This document shows positions 54,648 to 62,749 of a stretch of DNA of 64,000 nt, piece by piece; the first letter of the stretch is position 1, and each line of letters opens with the position of its first letter. The position numbers were made by a program, and so were the translations under genes. Below the pieces are notes generated by a model that was not told where the DNA came from, did no database searches, and worked only from the letters and a program-made list of their open reading frames with translations. Origin of the DNA: Sphingomonadaceae bacterium (lineage in GTDB: Bacteria; Pseudomonadota; Alphaproteobacteria; Sphingomonadales; Sphingomonadaceae); contig JANYGB010000037.1 of assembly GCA_025359445.1 (NCBI GenBank), forward strand, positions 1 to 64,000, read 5' to 3'.

Positions 54648-56624
54648 TTAGCGGCCCAACTTGGCCTTTACCTGTGCAACAATCGCCTCGGCAGTGAGGC
54701 CGAAATACTTGAACAATTCGTCGGCCGGGGCCGATAGCCCGAACCGGTCGATCCCGATGTTGACCCCGTCCCGCCCGGTCCACTTGTGCCAGCCAAACGT
54801 CGTCCCGGCTTCGATCGACACCGCTAGCAGATCATGCGGGATCAGCGAGCCTTGATAGGTCTCGTCCTGCGCCTCGAACAGTTCCCAGCATGGCATCGAG
54901 ACGACGTCCGCGCCAATCCCGTCAGCTTCGAGCGACTTGGCCGCCGCAACCGCAAGCTGCACTTCCGAACCAGTGGCGAGCAACACGACCTGCTTGGCGG
55001 CTGTGGCCGAGATGAGGCGGTACGCACCCTTGGCGCTGCGGTTCTCATCGTCATCGCCGCGCAGAGCGGGCAGGTTTTGGCGGGTCAGCGCGAGCGCGCT
55101 CGGCCCGTCCTTGCGCTGGATCGCGAGTTCCCAGCACTCGGCCGTCTCCATCGCATCGGCCGGGCGCATCACCCACAACTGCGGAATAGCGCGCAGCGAA
55201 GCGACATGTTCAATCGGTTGGTGCGTCGGGCCGTCTTCGCCGAGGCCAATGCTGTCATGTGTCAGCACAAAGATCGAACGAACCTGCTGCAAAGCCGCCA
55301 ACCGGATCGCGTTGCGGCAATAGTCTGAGAACACTAGGAAAGTGCCGCCGTAAGGCACGATCCCGCCGTGCAGCGCCATGCCGTTGAGCGCGGCCGCCAT
55401 GCCGAATTCGCGGATGCCGTAATAGACGTAACGGCCCGAATAATCCTCTGCCGTAAGTGGCGGGGTCGAGGCGGTCTTGGTGTTGTTTGAGCCGGTCAGA
55501 TCAGCCGAGCCGCCGATCATCGCGGGCACCGCCGCTGTCAGCACGGTCAGCGCGTTCTCGCTCGACTTGCGGGTGGCGAGGTTGGGCAGGTCGGCGGCGA
55601 GCTTGGCGCGATAATCGTGCCACCCAGTCAGCGTCGGCAGATCGCCGGCCATCCGGGCCGAGAATTCGTCCCCGCGTGGCGCTGCTGCCAGCCGCTCGCT
55701 CCACTTGCCATGCGCCGCAGCGCCCTTGGCCCCAAGCGAGCGCCAGTCGGCGAGGATGTCGGCAGGAATTTCAAACGGCGGTGCGGTCCAGCCGAGCACC
55801 TTGCGCGCTTTGGCTATCTCGTCCGCGCCAAGCGGGCTGCCGTGGACGTTATGCGTGCCCTGCTTGTCGGGCGCGCCCTTGCCGATGATCGTCTTGCACG
55901 CCACCAGCGAGGGACGCGGGTCCTTCTGCGCAGCCGCCAGCGCCTTGCTGATATCGGCATAGTCGTGCCCGTCGCAAGCCACCGTGTGCCAGCCGGTCGC
56001 GGCGTAGCGCGCAAGTATATCCTCGCAGGTCGATAGCGAAGTACCGCCGTCGATGGTGATCGAGTTGTGATCCCACAGCACATTGAGGTGGCCGAGCTGA
56101 AGATTTCCGGCGAGCCCAATGGCTTCGTGGTTGATCCCTTCCATCAGGCAGCCGTCACCCGCCACCACCCAGGTCTGGTGATCGACCAGCTCGCCGCTGA
56201 ACTCGGCATTGAGGTGGCGTTCGGCTATTGCCATGCCAACCGCCATGGCCAGCCCTTGGCCCAGTGGCCCGGTCGTAGCCTCAGCGCCTTCGAGCTCGAT
56301 ATTTTCGGGATGCCCGGCGCAGACCGAGTGGAGCTGGCGAAAATTCTCGATGTCGGTGATCGTCGGCGATTGATAGCCGGTCAGATACAGTAGCGAATAA
56401 AGCAGCATCGAACCATGCCCGGCGGACAGGACAAAGCGGTCACGGTCGGGCCACTTGGGCGCTGCGGGATCGAACTTGAGCTGCTCGGCAAACAGCACTG
56501 TCGCCACGTCGGCCATGCCCATCGGCATCCCCGGATGGCCCGAATTTGCTTTTTCGACCGCGTCCATCGAAAGCGCGCGGATGGTATTGGCCATGGACGC
56601 ATAGCGGGCACTATCAAGACTCAT
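54648..56624 (-). CDS. tkt: Transketolase
   Basis: A 658-residue thiamine-diphosphate enzyme of the pentose phosphate path. Start [35 protein letters not shown] motif [32 protein letters not shown] (GDG-N), [15 protein letters not shown] and [12 protein letters not shown] are in place. First gene of the tkt-gap-pgk-fba cluster, divergent from the zapA pair. Confidence 0.97.
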   Translation of the reverse strand: MSLDSARYASMANTIRALSMDAVEKANSGHPGMPMGMADVATVLFAEQLKFDPAAPKWPDRDRFVLSAGHGSMLLYSLLYLTGYQSPTITDIENFRQLHSVCAGHPENIELEGAEATTGPLGQGLAMAVGMAIAERHLNAEFSGELVDHQTWVVAGDGCLMEGINHEAIGLAGNLQLGHLNVLWDHNSITIDGGTSLSTCEDILARYAATGWHTVACDGHDYADISKALAAAQKDPRPSLVACKTIIGKGAPDKQGTHNVHGSPLGADEIAKARKVLGWTAPPFEIPADILADWRSLGAKGAAAHGKWSERLAAAPRGDEFSARMAGDLPTLTGWHDYRAKLAADLPNLATRKSSENALTVLTAAVPAMIGGSADLTGSNNTKTASTPPLTAEDYSGRYVYYGIREFGMAAALNGMALHGGIVPYGGTFLVFSDYCRNAIRLAALQQVRSIFVLTHDSIGLGEDGPTHQPIEHVASLRAIPQLWVMRPADAMETAECWELAIQRKDGPSALALTRQNLPALRGDDDENRSAKGAYRLISATAAKQVVLLATGSEVQLAVAAAKSLEADGIGADVVSMPCWELFEAQDETYQGSLIPHDLLAVSIEAGTTFGWHKWTGRDGVNIGIDRFGLSAPADELFKYFGLTAEAIVAQVKAKLGR

Positions 56625-56796
56625 CGGAGTGGGCTCCCGGTCAGGGCTGGAACGCGGCGGCGATTCGGCGCGGGGTTCCCCCTTTGCCAAGCCCTGCCCC
56701 GCCGTCAAGGCGCGCCGTTACAGTACGTTACCAACCGGTGGGAAATATACGGTGCAACGCTTTGCCAACGCATAATTTTGCGGTATCACCCGCATC

Positions 56797-56991
56797 ATGG
56801 AGGCGGATCGGAGCAGCACTGCAATCGCGCGGATCGAAGCCGCGCTGGCCCGGATTGAGGCAGCACCGGTGAAATCCGGCGATGCCGAAGCTGAGCTTGT
56901 TGCCCTGCGCGCGCGTCACGCAAAGTTGCGCACTGCGGTGCAAGGTTCCTTGGACGAACTCGATCAGCTGATTGGCGGGGCCACTGGATGA
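56797..56991 (+). CDS. Small coiled-coil protein upstream of zapA (ZauP-like candidate)
   Basis: 64 residues, almost entirely helical heptads (IARIEAALARIEAA ... AELVALRARHAKLRTAVQGSLDELDQLI). It overlaps zapA by 4 bases, so the two are translationally coupled. In Caulobacter the coiled-coil ZauP is encoded together with ZapA and the pair focuses the Z-ring. The similar place and structure suggest the same role; sequence homology was not tested. Confidence 0.65.
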   Translation: MEADRSSTAIARIEAALARIEAAPVKSGDAEAELVALRARHAKLRTAVQGSLDELDQLIGGATG

Positions 56992-57284
56992 GCAACGTCA
57001 CTCTCCAAATTGGCGGACGCAGCTACATCGTCGCGTGCGCGGCGGGTGAAGAAGCCCATGTTGAAGCATTGGGCCAGTTGATTGACGACAAGATCCGCGA
57101 TCTTGGCGCCTCTGGCCACAACGAAGTGCGGCTACTGCTGTTCGCGGCATTGCTGCTTGCTGATGAACTGCACGATGCGCGCGGGAAAGGCCCGACCGGA
57201 GCTGCTTCCGCGCCAGATCACGCCCAAACGCTCGAAATGCTCGCCAGTCGGCTCGAAACCTACGCCGCCGGGCTTGAGGGTTGA
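56988..57284 (+). CDS. zapA: Cell division protein ZapA
   Basis: 98 residues: globular N-part NVTLQIGGRSYIVACAAGEEAHVEALGQLIDDKI, then RLLLFAALLLADELHDAR and a coiled-coil tail. Binds and bundles FtsZ. Directly followed by the 6S RNA, the classic synteny. Confidence 0.92.
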   Translation: MSNVTLQIGGRSYIVACAAGEEAHVEALGQLIDDKIRDLGASGHNEVRLLLFAALLLADELHDARGKGPTGAASAPDHAQTLEMLASRLETYAAGLEG

Positions 57285-57304
57285 GTTCAAAGCGCCTATC
57301 TAGT

Positions 57305-57470
57305 CGCTGACGGGTACTGCCCGGTGCGAGCCTTTGAAAATCCCTGAGGCTATAAGTAAAATCCTTGGGGGCTGTCCCTGGTTAGGCCCTGGCCTGGCAC
57401 ACACGGTTCCCACCTGACGTCACGCGTCAGAGGATTTCCTGGCAACGGCCCATGGTGGTCCCGTCACCCA
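57305..57470 (+). ncRNA. ssrS: 6S RNA
   Basis: The 210-base gap between zapA and the 5-formyltetrahydrofolate cyclo-ligase gene is the conserved location of 6S RNA. A closing stem is visible (GACGGG at 57309-57314 with CCCGTC at 57460-57465), with a G/C-rich internal region (GGGGGCTGTCCC, GGCCTGGC) as expected for the long hairpin that mimics an open promoter and traps sigma-70 RNA polymerase. The ends are approximate. Confidence 0.8.
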
Positions 57471-57494
57471 CCTCTTTCCGGCAAGGCGCAGCGC

Positions 57495-58067
57495 GTGACT
57501 AAAAAGCAAGCCCTTCGCGCCGAACTCCGCCAGCGCCGCGCCGCGCATGACGCTTCGATCTCAGCCAATTTGCGCGCACTGCTGTTCAATCGCCCGCCGA
57601 CCGCAATGCTGGAACTGGTTTCGGAAGGCGCGGTGGTGGGCGTGTATTATCCGATCCCGGGCGAAGCTTCTCCGCTGGGCTACGCGCGATGGTTTGCCGA
57701 ACAGGGCCATCGCATAGCGCTACCGTGGTTTGCCGCGCGCGGGGCGTTGATGACGTTCAAATTGTGGGACAATCCGTTCGACGAGAGCACGCTGGTGCCC
57801 GATCCGCATGGCGCAATGCAGCCACCTCCAAGCGCCGAGGATGTGCGCGTCGATCTGGCGATTGTCCCGCTACTGGGTTTCACCGACACCGGCCAGCGGC
57901 TGGGTCAGGGCGGCGGACATTATGACCGCTTGCTCGCCGCAGAGCCAGCGCTCGTGCCGATCGGACTTGCATGGGACTGCCAACTGGTCGATGCGCTGCC
58001 GCTCGAACAGCATGACCACCCGCTTCGCGCGGTCGTCACCCCGACCCGCTTTTACGGACCGTTCTGA
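57495..58067 (+). CDS. 5-formyltetrahydrofolate cyclo-ligase
   Basis: 190 residues: KKQALRAELRQRRAAHDA, VVGVYYPIPGEASP, the ATP/folate loop LGQGGGHYDRLLA and the C-terminal ALPLEQHDHPLRAVVTPTRFY. Converts 5-formyl-THF to 5,10-methenyl-THF. The stop shares bases with the start of the DUF2842 gene. Confidence 0.94.
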   Translation: MTKKQALRAELRQRRAAHDASISANLRALLFNRPPTAMLELVSEGAVVGVYYPIPGEASPLGYARWFAEQGHRIALPWFAARGALMTFKLWDNPFDESTLVPDPHGAMQPPPSAEDVRVDLAIVPLLGFTDTGQRLGQGGGHYDRLLAAEPALVPIGLAWDCQLVDALPLEQHDHPLRAVVTPTRFYGPF

Positions 58068-58285
58068 TGCGTACTGAACCAACTTGGCGAATTCCTGCCG
58101 GCATCCTGGTATTGCTGTTTGCGTTGATGGTCTATTGCCTGGCGATTGCGCGGTTCGTTGCTCCGCTGTTCGAAGGCTGGCCGGCGCTCGTGCAAGTGCC
58201 GATTTACATTGTGCTTGGGGTGATCTGGATACTGCCACTACGTGGGCGGTTCCTGATCTGGATGGAAACAGGTCGCTGGCGCTAG
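58067..58285 (+). CDS. DUF2842 family small membrane protein
   Basis: 72 residues with two membrane helices (AGILVLLFALMVYCLAIARF and VPIYIVLGVIWILPL), ending LRGRFLIWMETGRW, the DUF2842 tail. It overlaps the preceding gene by one base (TGATG type). Function unknown. Confidence 0.88.
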   Translation: MRTEPTWRIPAGILVLLFALMVYCLAIARFVAPLFEGWPALVQVPIYIVLGVIWILPLRGRFLIWMETGRWR

Positions 58286-58326
58286 TCGCTCCAGCAGCCT
58301 AGCGTCCCTTCGAAACGGGGAAGAAG

Positions 58327-59400
58327 ATGCGCAAGCTGGCGATTCTGGCGGGGGTCCTCTTGTTGGGCCTCGGACTGTTGCTCGTGCTAGGCAGACCATG
58401 GATGGCGCAGCGGGCGTTTGACCGCGCGCTCGATCAAGGCCTCGGCATCGACAAGTCGCTCGCGCTCGGCGGCGGGCTCCATGCATATGTCTGCGGTAGC
58501 GGATCGCCGATGCCCGACGCCGACCGCGCGGGGCCTTGCATCGCCGTGCTAGCGGGCAATCAAGCCTTCGTCTTCGATGCCGGTTCCGGTTCGATCCGCA
58601 AGCTGATGCGGATAGGCTTCCCGATGGAGAAGGTCCAGGCGGTGTTCCTCACGCACCTCCATTCGGACCACATCGATGGCCTCGGCGAACTGATGCTGCA
58701 AGCCTGGATCGCCGGATCGCGCGGCACGCCGTTGCCGATCTATGGCCCGGCGGGGACCGATCAAGTGATTGCCGGGTTCAAGCAGGCCTATACGATCGAC
58801 GAAGGCTTCCGCGTGCGCCATCACGGCGAGAAGATTGCCAATCCTGCAGGCTATGGCGGCGCAGCCAATATCATCGCCCTGCCCGACGGCACCGACAGCC
58901 AGGTTGTCTACGACAAGGATGGGGTGCGGATCACCGTGATCTGCGTCAACCATGCGCCCGTAGCCCCCGCATTCGGCTACCGGATCGATTACAAGGGCCG
59001 CTCGCTCGCGCTATCAGGCGACACCGTCTACTCGCCCTCGTTCATCACCGCCTCAAAAGGTGCTGACGTGATGTTCCACGATGCGATGAACAAGGACATG
59101 GTCGCCGCGATGGGGCGCAAACTGGCCGAGCGCGGCCGCTCAAACACCGCGCAGATCATGACCGACATCCAAGGTTATCACGCCAGCCCTGAAGACGCTG
59201 CGCGCGCCGCCATGGAAGCCGGCGTTTCGACATTGGTGCTATATCACATGGTCCCGCCAGTCCCCGCGCGGCTGGTCGAGCCGCTGTTCTTGGGGCGCGC
59301 ACCGGGCATTTTCAGCGGCACCTTGAAGCTCAGCGAAGACGGAATGATCGTCAGCCTGCCGGCGGGCAGCAAGGCCGTTAAATTCAGTTCCGGTCTGTAA
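58327..59400 (+). CDS. Metallo-beta-lactamase-fold hydrolase, membrane-anchored or exported
   Basis: 357 residues. An N-terminal helix (LAILAGVLLLGLGLLLVLG) precedes the MBL domain: FDAGSGSIRKLM, LTHLHSDHIDGLGELML (metal motif HxHxDH), VCVNHAP, LALSGDTVYS and the distal His in LVLYHMVPP. It resembles tRNase Z-like/arylsulfatase-type MBL proteins, but the exported location argues against tRNA processing. Substrate unknown. Confidence 0.87.
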   Translation: MRKLAILAGVLLLGLGLLLVLGRPWMAQRAFDRALDQGLGIDKSLALGGGLHAYVCGSGSPMPDADRAGPCIAVLAGNQAFVFDAGSGSIRKLMRIGFPMEKVQAVFLTHLHSDHIDGLGELMLQAWIAGSRGTPLPIYGPAGTDQVIAGFKQAYTIDEGFRVRHHGEKIANPAGYGGAANIIALPDGTDSQVVYDKDGVRITVICVNHAPVAPAFGYRIDYKGRSLALSGDTVYSPSFITASKGADVMFHDAMNKDMVAAMGRKLAERGRSNTAQIMTDIQGYHASPEDAARAAMEAGVSTLVLYHMVPPVPARLVEPLFLGRAPGIFSGTLKLSEDGMIVSLPAGSKAVKFSSGL

Positions 59401-59413
59401 ATAAATTCCCAAG

Positions 59414-59490
59414 TGGCGCGAGTGACGGGACTCGAACCCGCGACCTCCGGCGTGACAGGCCGGCACTCTAACCAACTGAGCTACACCCGC
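59414..59490 (-). tRNA. tRNA-Asp (anticodon GUC)
   Basis: A 77-nt cloverleaf: acceptor GCGGGTG pairs with CACTCGC, discriminator G, anticodon loop CTGTCAC giving GUC, T-loop GGGTTCGAGTCCC, encoded CCA. The 59491-59727 interval beyond it shows no gene or site. Confidence 0.97.
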
Positions 59491-59727
59491 GCAGCCACTT
59501 GGGAGCAGGGCCACTAGGCCAGCGTGCCGGGGCTGTCAACCGCGATCGGGCGGGCGGGCTGCCTTGCTTTGGCCGGGTCGATAAACCATCGAAATGGCCG
59601 CTTTTACGAGGCCTAAACAGCCTGCGATCAGCCACACCGCACCCCCTTGTTAACCATTCCTTTGCCTCTGTTTGCGACAAGCAGCGCATCCGGTCCGTAC
59701 GCGGATCCCAGTGGGGGCTTGTTACCA

Positions 59728-60168
59728 GTGAATCTTCGCCGCAGCTTAATCGTGCTGGCCGGAGCCCTGTGCCTCGCCGCACCGGCCATCGCCGCCCCCC
59801 TGATCGCGCTCGACAGCGCGGTTTACGTTGAGAAAGTCGCACCGGGCAAAGGCCGGATGCTCCAGCCTGCGGCACAACTTAATCGCGGCGATCGGCTGGT
59901 CTATGTGGTTAGCTGGTACCGCATGGGCGGGACCGGCGCGTTCACCGTCACCAACCCCCTGCCCCGCAGCGTCTACTATCAAGGCAGCGCCGACGGCAGC
60001 GAGGAAGTCTCGCTCGATAGCGGCAAAACCTGGGGCAAACTTGAGCAGATGCGGGTCGGAGCGAGGATGGCCACGCCCGAAGACGTGACCCAAGTGCGCT
60101 GGCACGTCGCTGCCGCACAAGCCGCGCAGGGCGCGGGCGAGATCACTTACAGCGCGATCGTGCGATAA
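59728..60168 (+). CDS. Exported hypothetical protein
   Basis: 146 residues from a GTG at 59728, where a signal peptide begins (NLRRSLIVLAGALCLAAPAIAAP). The body is beta-rich (VYVEKVAPGKGRMLQPAA, LVYVVSWYRMGGTGAFTVTNPLP, SLDSGKTWGKL) and looks like a small Ig-like/DUF11-type domain. Function unknown. Confidence 0.65.
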   Translation: MNLRRSLIVLAGALCLAAPAIAAPLIALDSAVYVEKVAPGKGRMLQPAAQLNRGDRLVYVVSWYRMGGTGAFTVTNPLPRSVYYQGSADGSEEVSLDSGKTWGKLEQMRVGARMATPEDVTQVRWHVAAAQAAQGAGEITYSAIVR

Positions 60169-60211
60169 TTTAGGCGTTCAATAATTTAGCGACTGTCCCT
60201 AAATTATTGGG

Positions 60212-61552
60212 CTAGTCCGCCAGCAGCAGGACCGGGGTTTCGATCAGGCGCTTCAATGCCTGAACAAAGCTCGCCGCGTCCCAGCCATCCACCACGCGGT
60301 GATCGCAGCTGATCGAGATATTCATCAGCTTGCGCTTGGCGATGCGTTCTCCGCCCGTCCCGTCAGGCACGAACATCGGCCGCTCGATGATCCGGTTGGG
60401 GCCGATAATTGCCACTTCGGGACGGTTGATCACGGGCGTGGTTGCGACCCCGCCCAGCGCCCCAAGCGAAGTGACCGTCAAGGTCGAACCCGACAGCTCC
60501 TCGCTTTTGGCCGAGCCGGTCCGGGCGGCCTCGGCCAGCCGGACGATCTCGGCGGCGAGCTGCCACAGGTTCTTGTCCTGCGCATCGCGGATCACTGGGA
60601 CCATCAGCCCTGCATCGGTTTGCGCCGCCATGCCCAGGTGCACCGAACCAAATCGCTGTACCACCCCGGCCTCGTCGTCGTAGCGCGCATTGAGCATCGG
60701 AAATTGCGGCAGGGTGCGGCAGATCGCGGCTATCAGCAGGGGCAGCATGGTCAGTTTGGGCTTGGTCCCCCGCGCCGAATTGAGCTGTGCGCGCAGTTCC
60801 TCAAGCGCGGTGACATCGCACTCCTCGACGTAGGAGAAGTGCGGGATGTTGCGCTTCGATGCGGCCATGTTCTCGGCAATGCGGCGGCGCAGGCCGATGA
60901 CCTTGATCGTCTCGTCCTTGGCGCGCGTGCCAGCGGCACGGTAACCCGAGCCGGCGCTGTAGGCGAGGAACGCGTCGAGATCGGCGTGGCGCAGGCGGCC
61001 GTCCTCGGCGGGTTTGACTTGCGCGAGGTCGATGCCCAGGTCCCTGGCCCGGACACGGACGGCGGGTGAGGCGAGGACTTTGGTGGGCGATGGCGGTGAG
61101 TGGGCTTCGACAGGCTCAGCCTGAGCGGGTTTGGGTGCTTGCGGCTTCTCGGCTTTAGGTTCCTCAACAAACTCCGCTCGTGCTGAGCCTGTCGAAGCAC
61201 CCGCGCTGTCGCCAGCCGCAATAACCCTCTCCACATCCCCCGCATCGGGCGTTTCCGCATCGAACCGCTCGGCCACCGCCGGGCTGGCATGCGCATCTTC
61301 CGCGATCTCGCTGTCGGTCTCGATGATCACCAGCGGCGAGCCGATCGCGATCATGTCGCCCTCATCCGCCGCCACTTCGAGCACGATTCCGCTGACCGGG
61401 CTTTCCATCTCGACCGTGGCCTTGTCGGTCATTACGTCGGCCACGCGGCCGTCTTCCTCGATCCGGTCGCCAACCTTGACGTGCCAGGCGACAATTTCGG
61501 CCTCGGCGATGCCTTCGCCAATGTCCGGGAGGCGGAAGATAAATTTGCCCAT
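60212..61552 (-). CDS. Branched-chain 2-oxoacid dehydrogenase E2 (dihydrolipoyl acyltransferase) with repeat-coded linker
   Basis: 446 residues: lipoyl domain (lipoylated Lys44 in VMTDKATVEM), a linker, the E3-binding domain (ASPAVRVRARDLGIDLAQVKPA), and a catalytic core with SCDHRVVDGWDAASF. The linker reads GASTGSARAEFVEEP ... KPAQAEPVEAHSPP; its two ends are encoded by inverted copies of a dispersed repeat. The start MGKFIFRLPDIGEG is used. Follows E1beta by 2 bases. Acts in Val/Leu/Ile breakdown; E3 is not in the window. Confidence 0.92.
   Translation of the reverse strand: MGKFIFRLPDIGEGIAEAEIVAWHVKVGDRIEEDGRVADVMTDKATVEMESPVSGIVLEVAADEGDMIAIGSPLVIIETDSEIAEDAHASPAVAERFDAETPDAGDVERVIAAGDSAGASTGSARAEFVEEPKAEKPQAPKPAQAEPVEAHSPPSPTKVLASPAVRVRARDLGIDLAQVKPAEDGRLRHADLDAFLAYSAGSGYRAAGTRAKDETIKVIGLRRRIAENMAASKRNIPHFSYVEECDVTALEELRAQLNSARGTKPKLTMLPLLIAAICRTLPQFPMLNARYDDEAGVVQRFGSVHLGMAAQTDAGLMVPVIRDAQDKNLWQLAAEIVRLAEAARTGSAKSEELSGSTLTVTSLGALGGVATTPVINRPEVAIIGPNRIIERPMFVPDGTGGERIAKRKLMNISISCDHRVVDGWDAASFVQALKRLIETPVLLLAD
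61103..61198. repeat. Inverted pair of family C repeats inside the E2 linker
   Basis: GCTTCGACAGGCTCAGCCTG at 61103 and CTGAGCCTGTCGAAGC ending at 61198 face each other about 45 bp apart, the same unit as at 32053-32362. On the minus strand they encode STGSARAEF and AQAEPVEA without breaking the frame. Confidence 0.85.
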
Positions 61553-61554
61553 GT

Positions 61555-62613
61555 TTATGCCTTCAAAAGCCGGTCGACCGCTTCGCCGATGCGAACGGGT
61601 CCCGGAAAATACGCCCATTCGAGGCTGTGCGGATAAGGGGTATCGAAGCCCGTGACGCGTTCGATCGGAGCTTCAAGGTGGTAGAAACAGCGTTCCTGCA
61701 CCAGCGCGCTAAGCTCCGCGCCATAGCCGCAAGTCCGCGTCGCTTCGTGGATGATCAGAACTTTGCCGGTTTTTTGCACCGACTTTTCCACAGTCTCGAT
61801 GTCGATCGGGACCAAGGTGCGCAAATCGATTATCTCGGCATCCACGCCCATATCGGCGAGCACTGCCTCGGCGACGTGGATCATCGTGCCATAAGCGAGC
61901 ACCGTCAGCGCCTCACCCTCACGCACGATCCGCGCCTTGCCCAAGGGAATCGAATAGTACCCCTCGGGCACGGCGCTGTCAGGATGGCGTGCCCACGGTT
62001 CGACCGGCTTGTCATAGTTGCCGCTGAATGGGCCATTGTAGATCCGCTTGGGTTCGAAAAAGATCACCGGATCATTGTCTTCGATCGCCGAAATCAGCAG
62101 GCCCTTGGCGTCATACGGAGTAGCCGGGATGATGGTCTTGATCCCGGCGACGTGCGTGAACAGCGCCTCCGGGCTCTGGCTGTGAGTCTGCCCGCCGAAA
62201 ATGCCGCCACCGAACGGTGAACGCACCGTGATCGGCGAGGTAAATTCCCCCGCCGAGCGATAGCGCATCCGCGCCGCTTCAGAGATAAGCTGGTCGAGCC
62301 CGGGATAGATGTAGTCGGCGAACTGGATTTCGGGCACCGGACGCAGGCCGTAAGCCCCCATCCCCACCGCCGCGCCGATGATCCCGCATTCGTTGATCGG
62401 GGTATCGAACACGCGGTTCTTGCCGAACTTCTTCTGCAGCCCGGCAGTGGCGCGGAAAACGCCGCCGAAATATCCAACATCCTCACCGAACACGACCACG
62501 TTCGAATCGCGCTCCATCATCACCGACAGCGCATCGTTGATCGCCTCGATCATGTTGAGCCGGCGCACGGGCGCGTCGGCGAGGCTGACGGGGCCTTCTT
62601 CGAGCACGCTCAT
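61555..62613 (-). CDS. Branched-chain 2-oxoacid dehydrogenase E1 beta subunit
   Basis: 352 residues: NMIEAINDALSVMMERDSNVVVFGEDVGYFGGVFRAT, FDTPINECGIIGAAVGMGAYGLRPVPEIQFADYIYPG, YRSAGEFTSPITVRSPFGGG and EATRTCGYGAEL, typical of BkdA2/BCKDHB. With E1alpha it forms the thiamine-diphosphate decarboxylase of the complex. An in-frame TTG at 62619 is a less likely start. Confidence 0.94.
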   Translation of the reverse strand: MSVLEEGPVSLADAPVRRLNMIEAINDALSVMMERDSNVVVFGEDVGYFGGVFRATAGLQKKFGKNRVFDTPINECGIIGAAVGMGAYGLRPVPEIQFADYIYPGLDQLISEAARMRYRSAGEFTSPITVRSPFGGGIFGGQTHSQSPEALFTHVAGIKTIIPATPYDAKGLLISAIEDNDPVIFFEPKRIYNGPFSGNYDKPVEPWARHPDSAVPEGYYSIPLGKARIVREGEALTVLAYGTMIHVAEAVLADMGVDAEIIDLRTLVPIDIETVEKSVQKTGKVLIIHEATRTCGYGAELSALVQERCFYHLEAPIERVTGFDTPYPHSLEWAYFPGPVRIGEAVDRLLKA

Positions 62614-62626
62614 AACCAAGCCCCTA

Positions 62627-62717
62627 CTTCGTCATTGCGAGCGTAGCTAAGCAATCCAGAGAGGCAGTGTACGACGCTCTGGATTGCTTCGTCGCTTCGC
62701 TCCTCGCAATGACGAAG
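62627..62717. repeat. Palindromic repeat (family E) between E1alpha and E1beta genes
   Basis: CTTCGTCATTGCGAG at the left is exactly complementary to CTCGCAATGACGAAG at the right, with AGCAATCCAGAG / CTCTGGATTGCT inside. It is a ~91-bp near-perfect palindrome in the operon spacer. Confidence 0.9.
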
Positions 62718-62749
62718 ATTGAGTTGTGGCCCGATCGCGCAAATCACAC

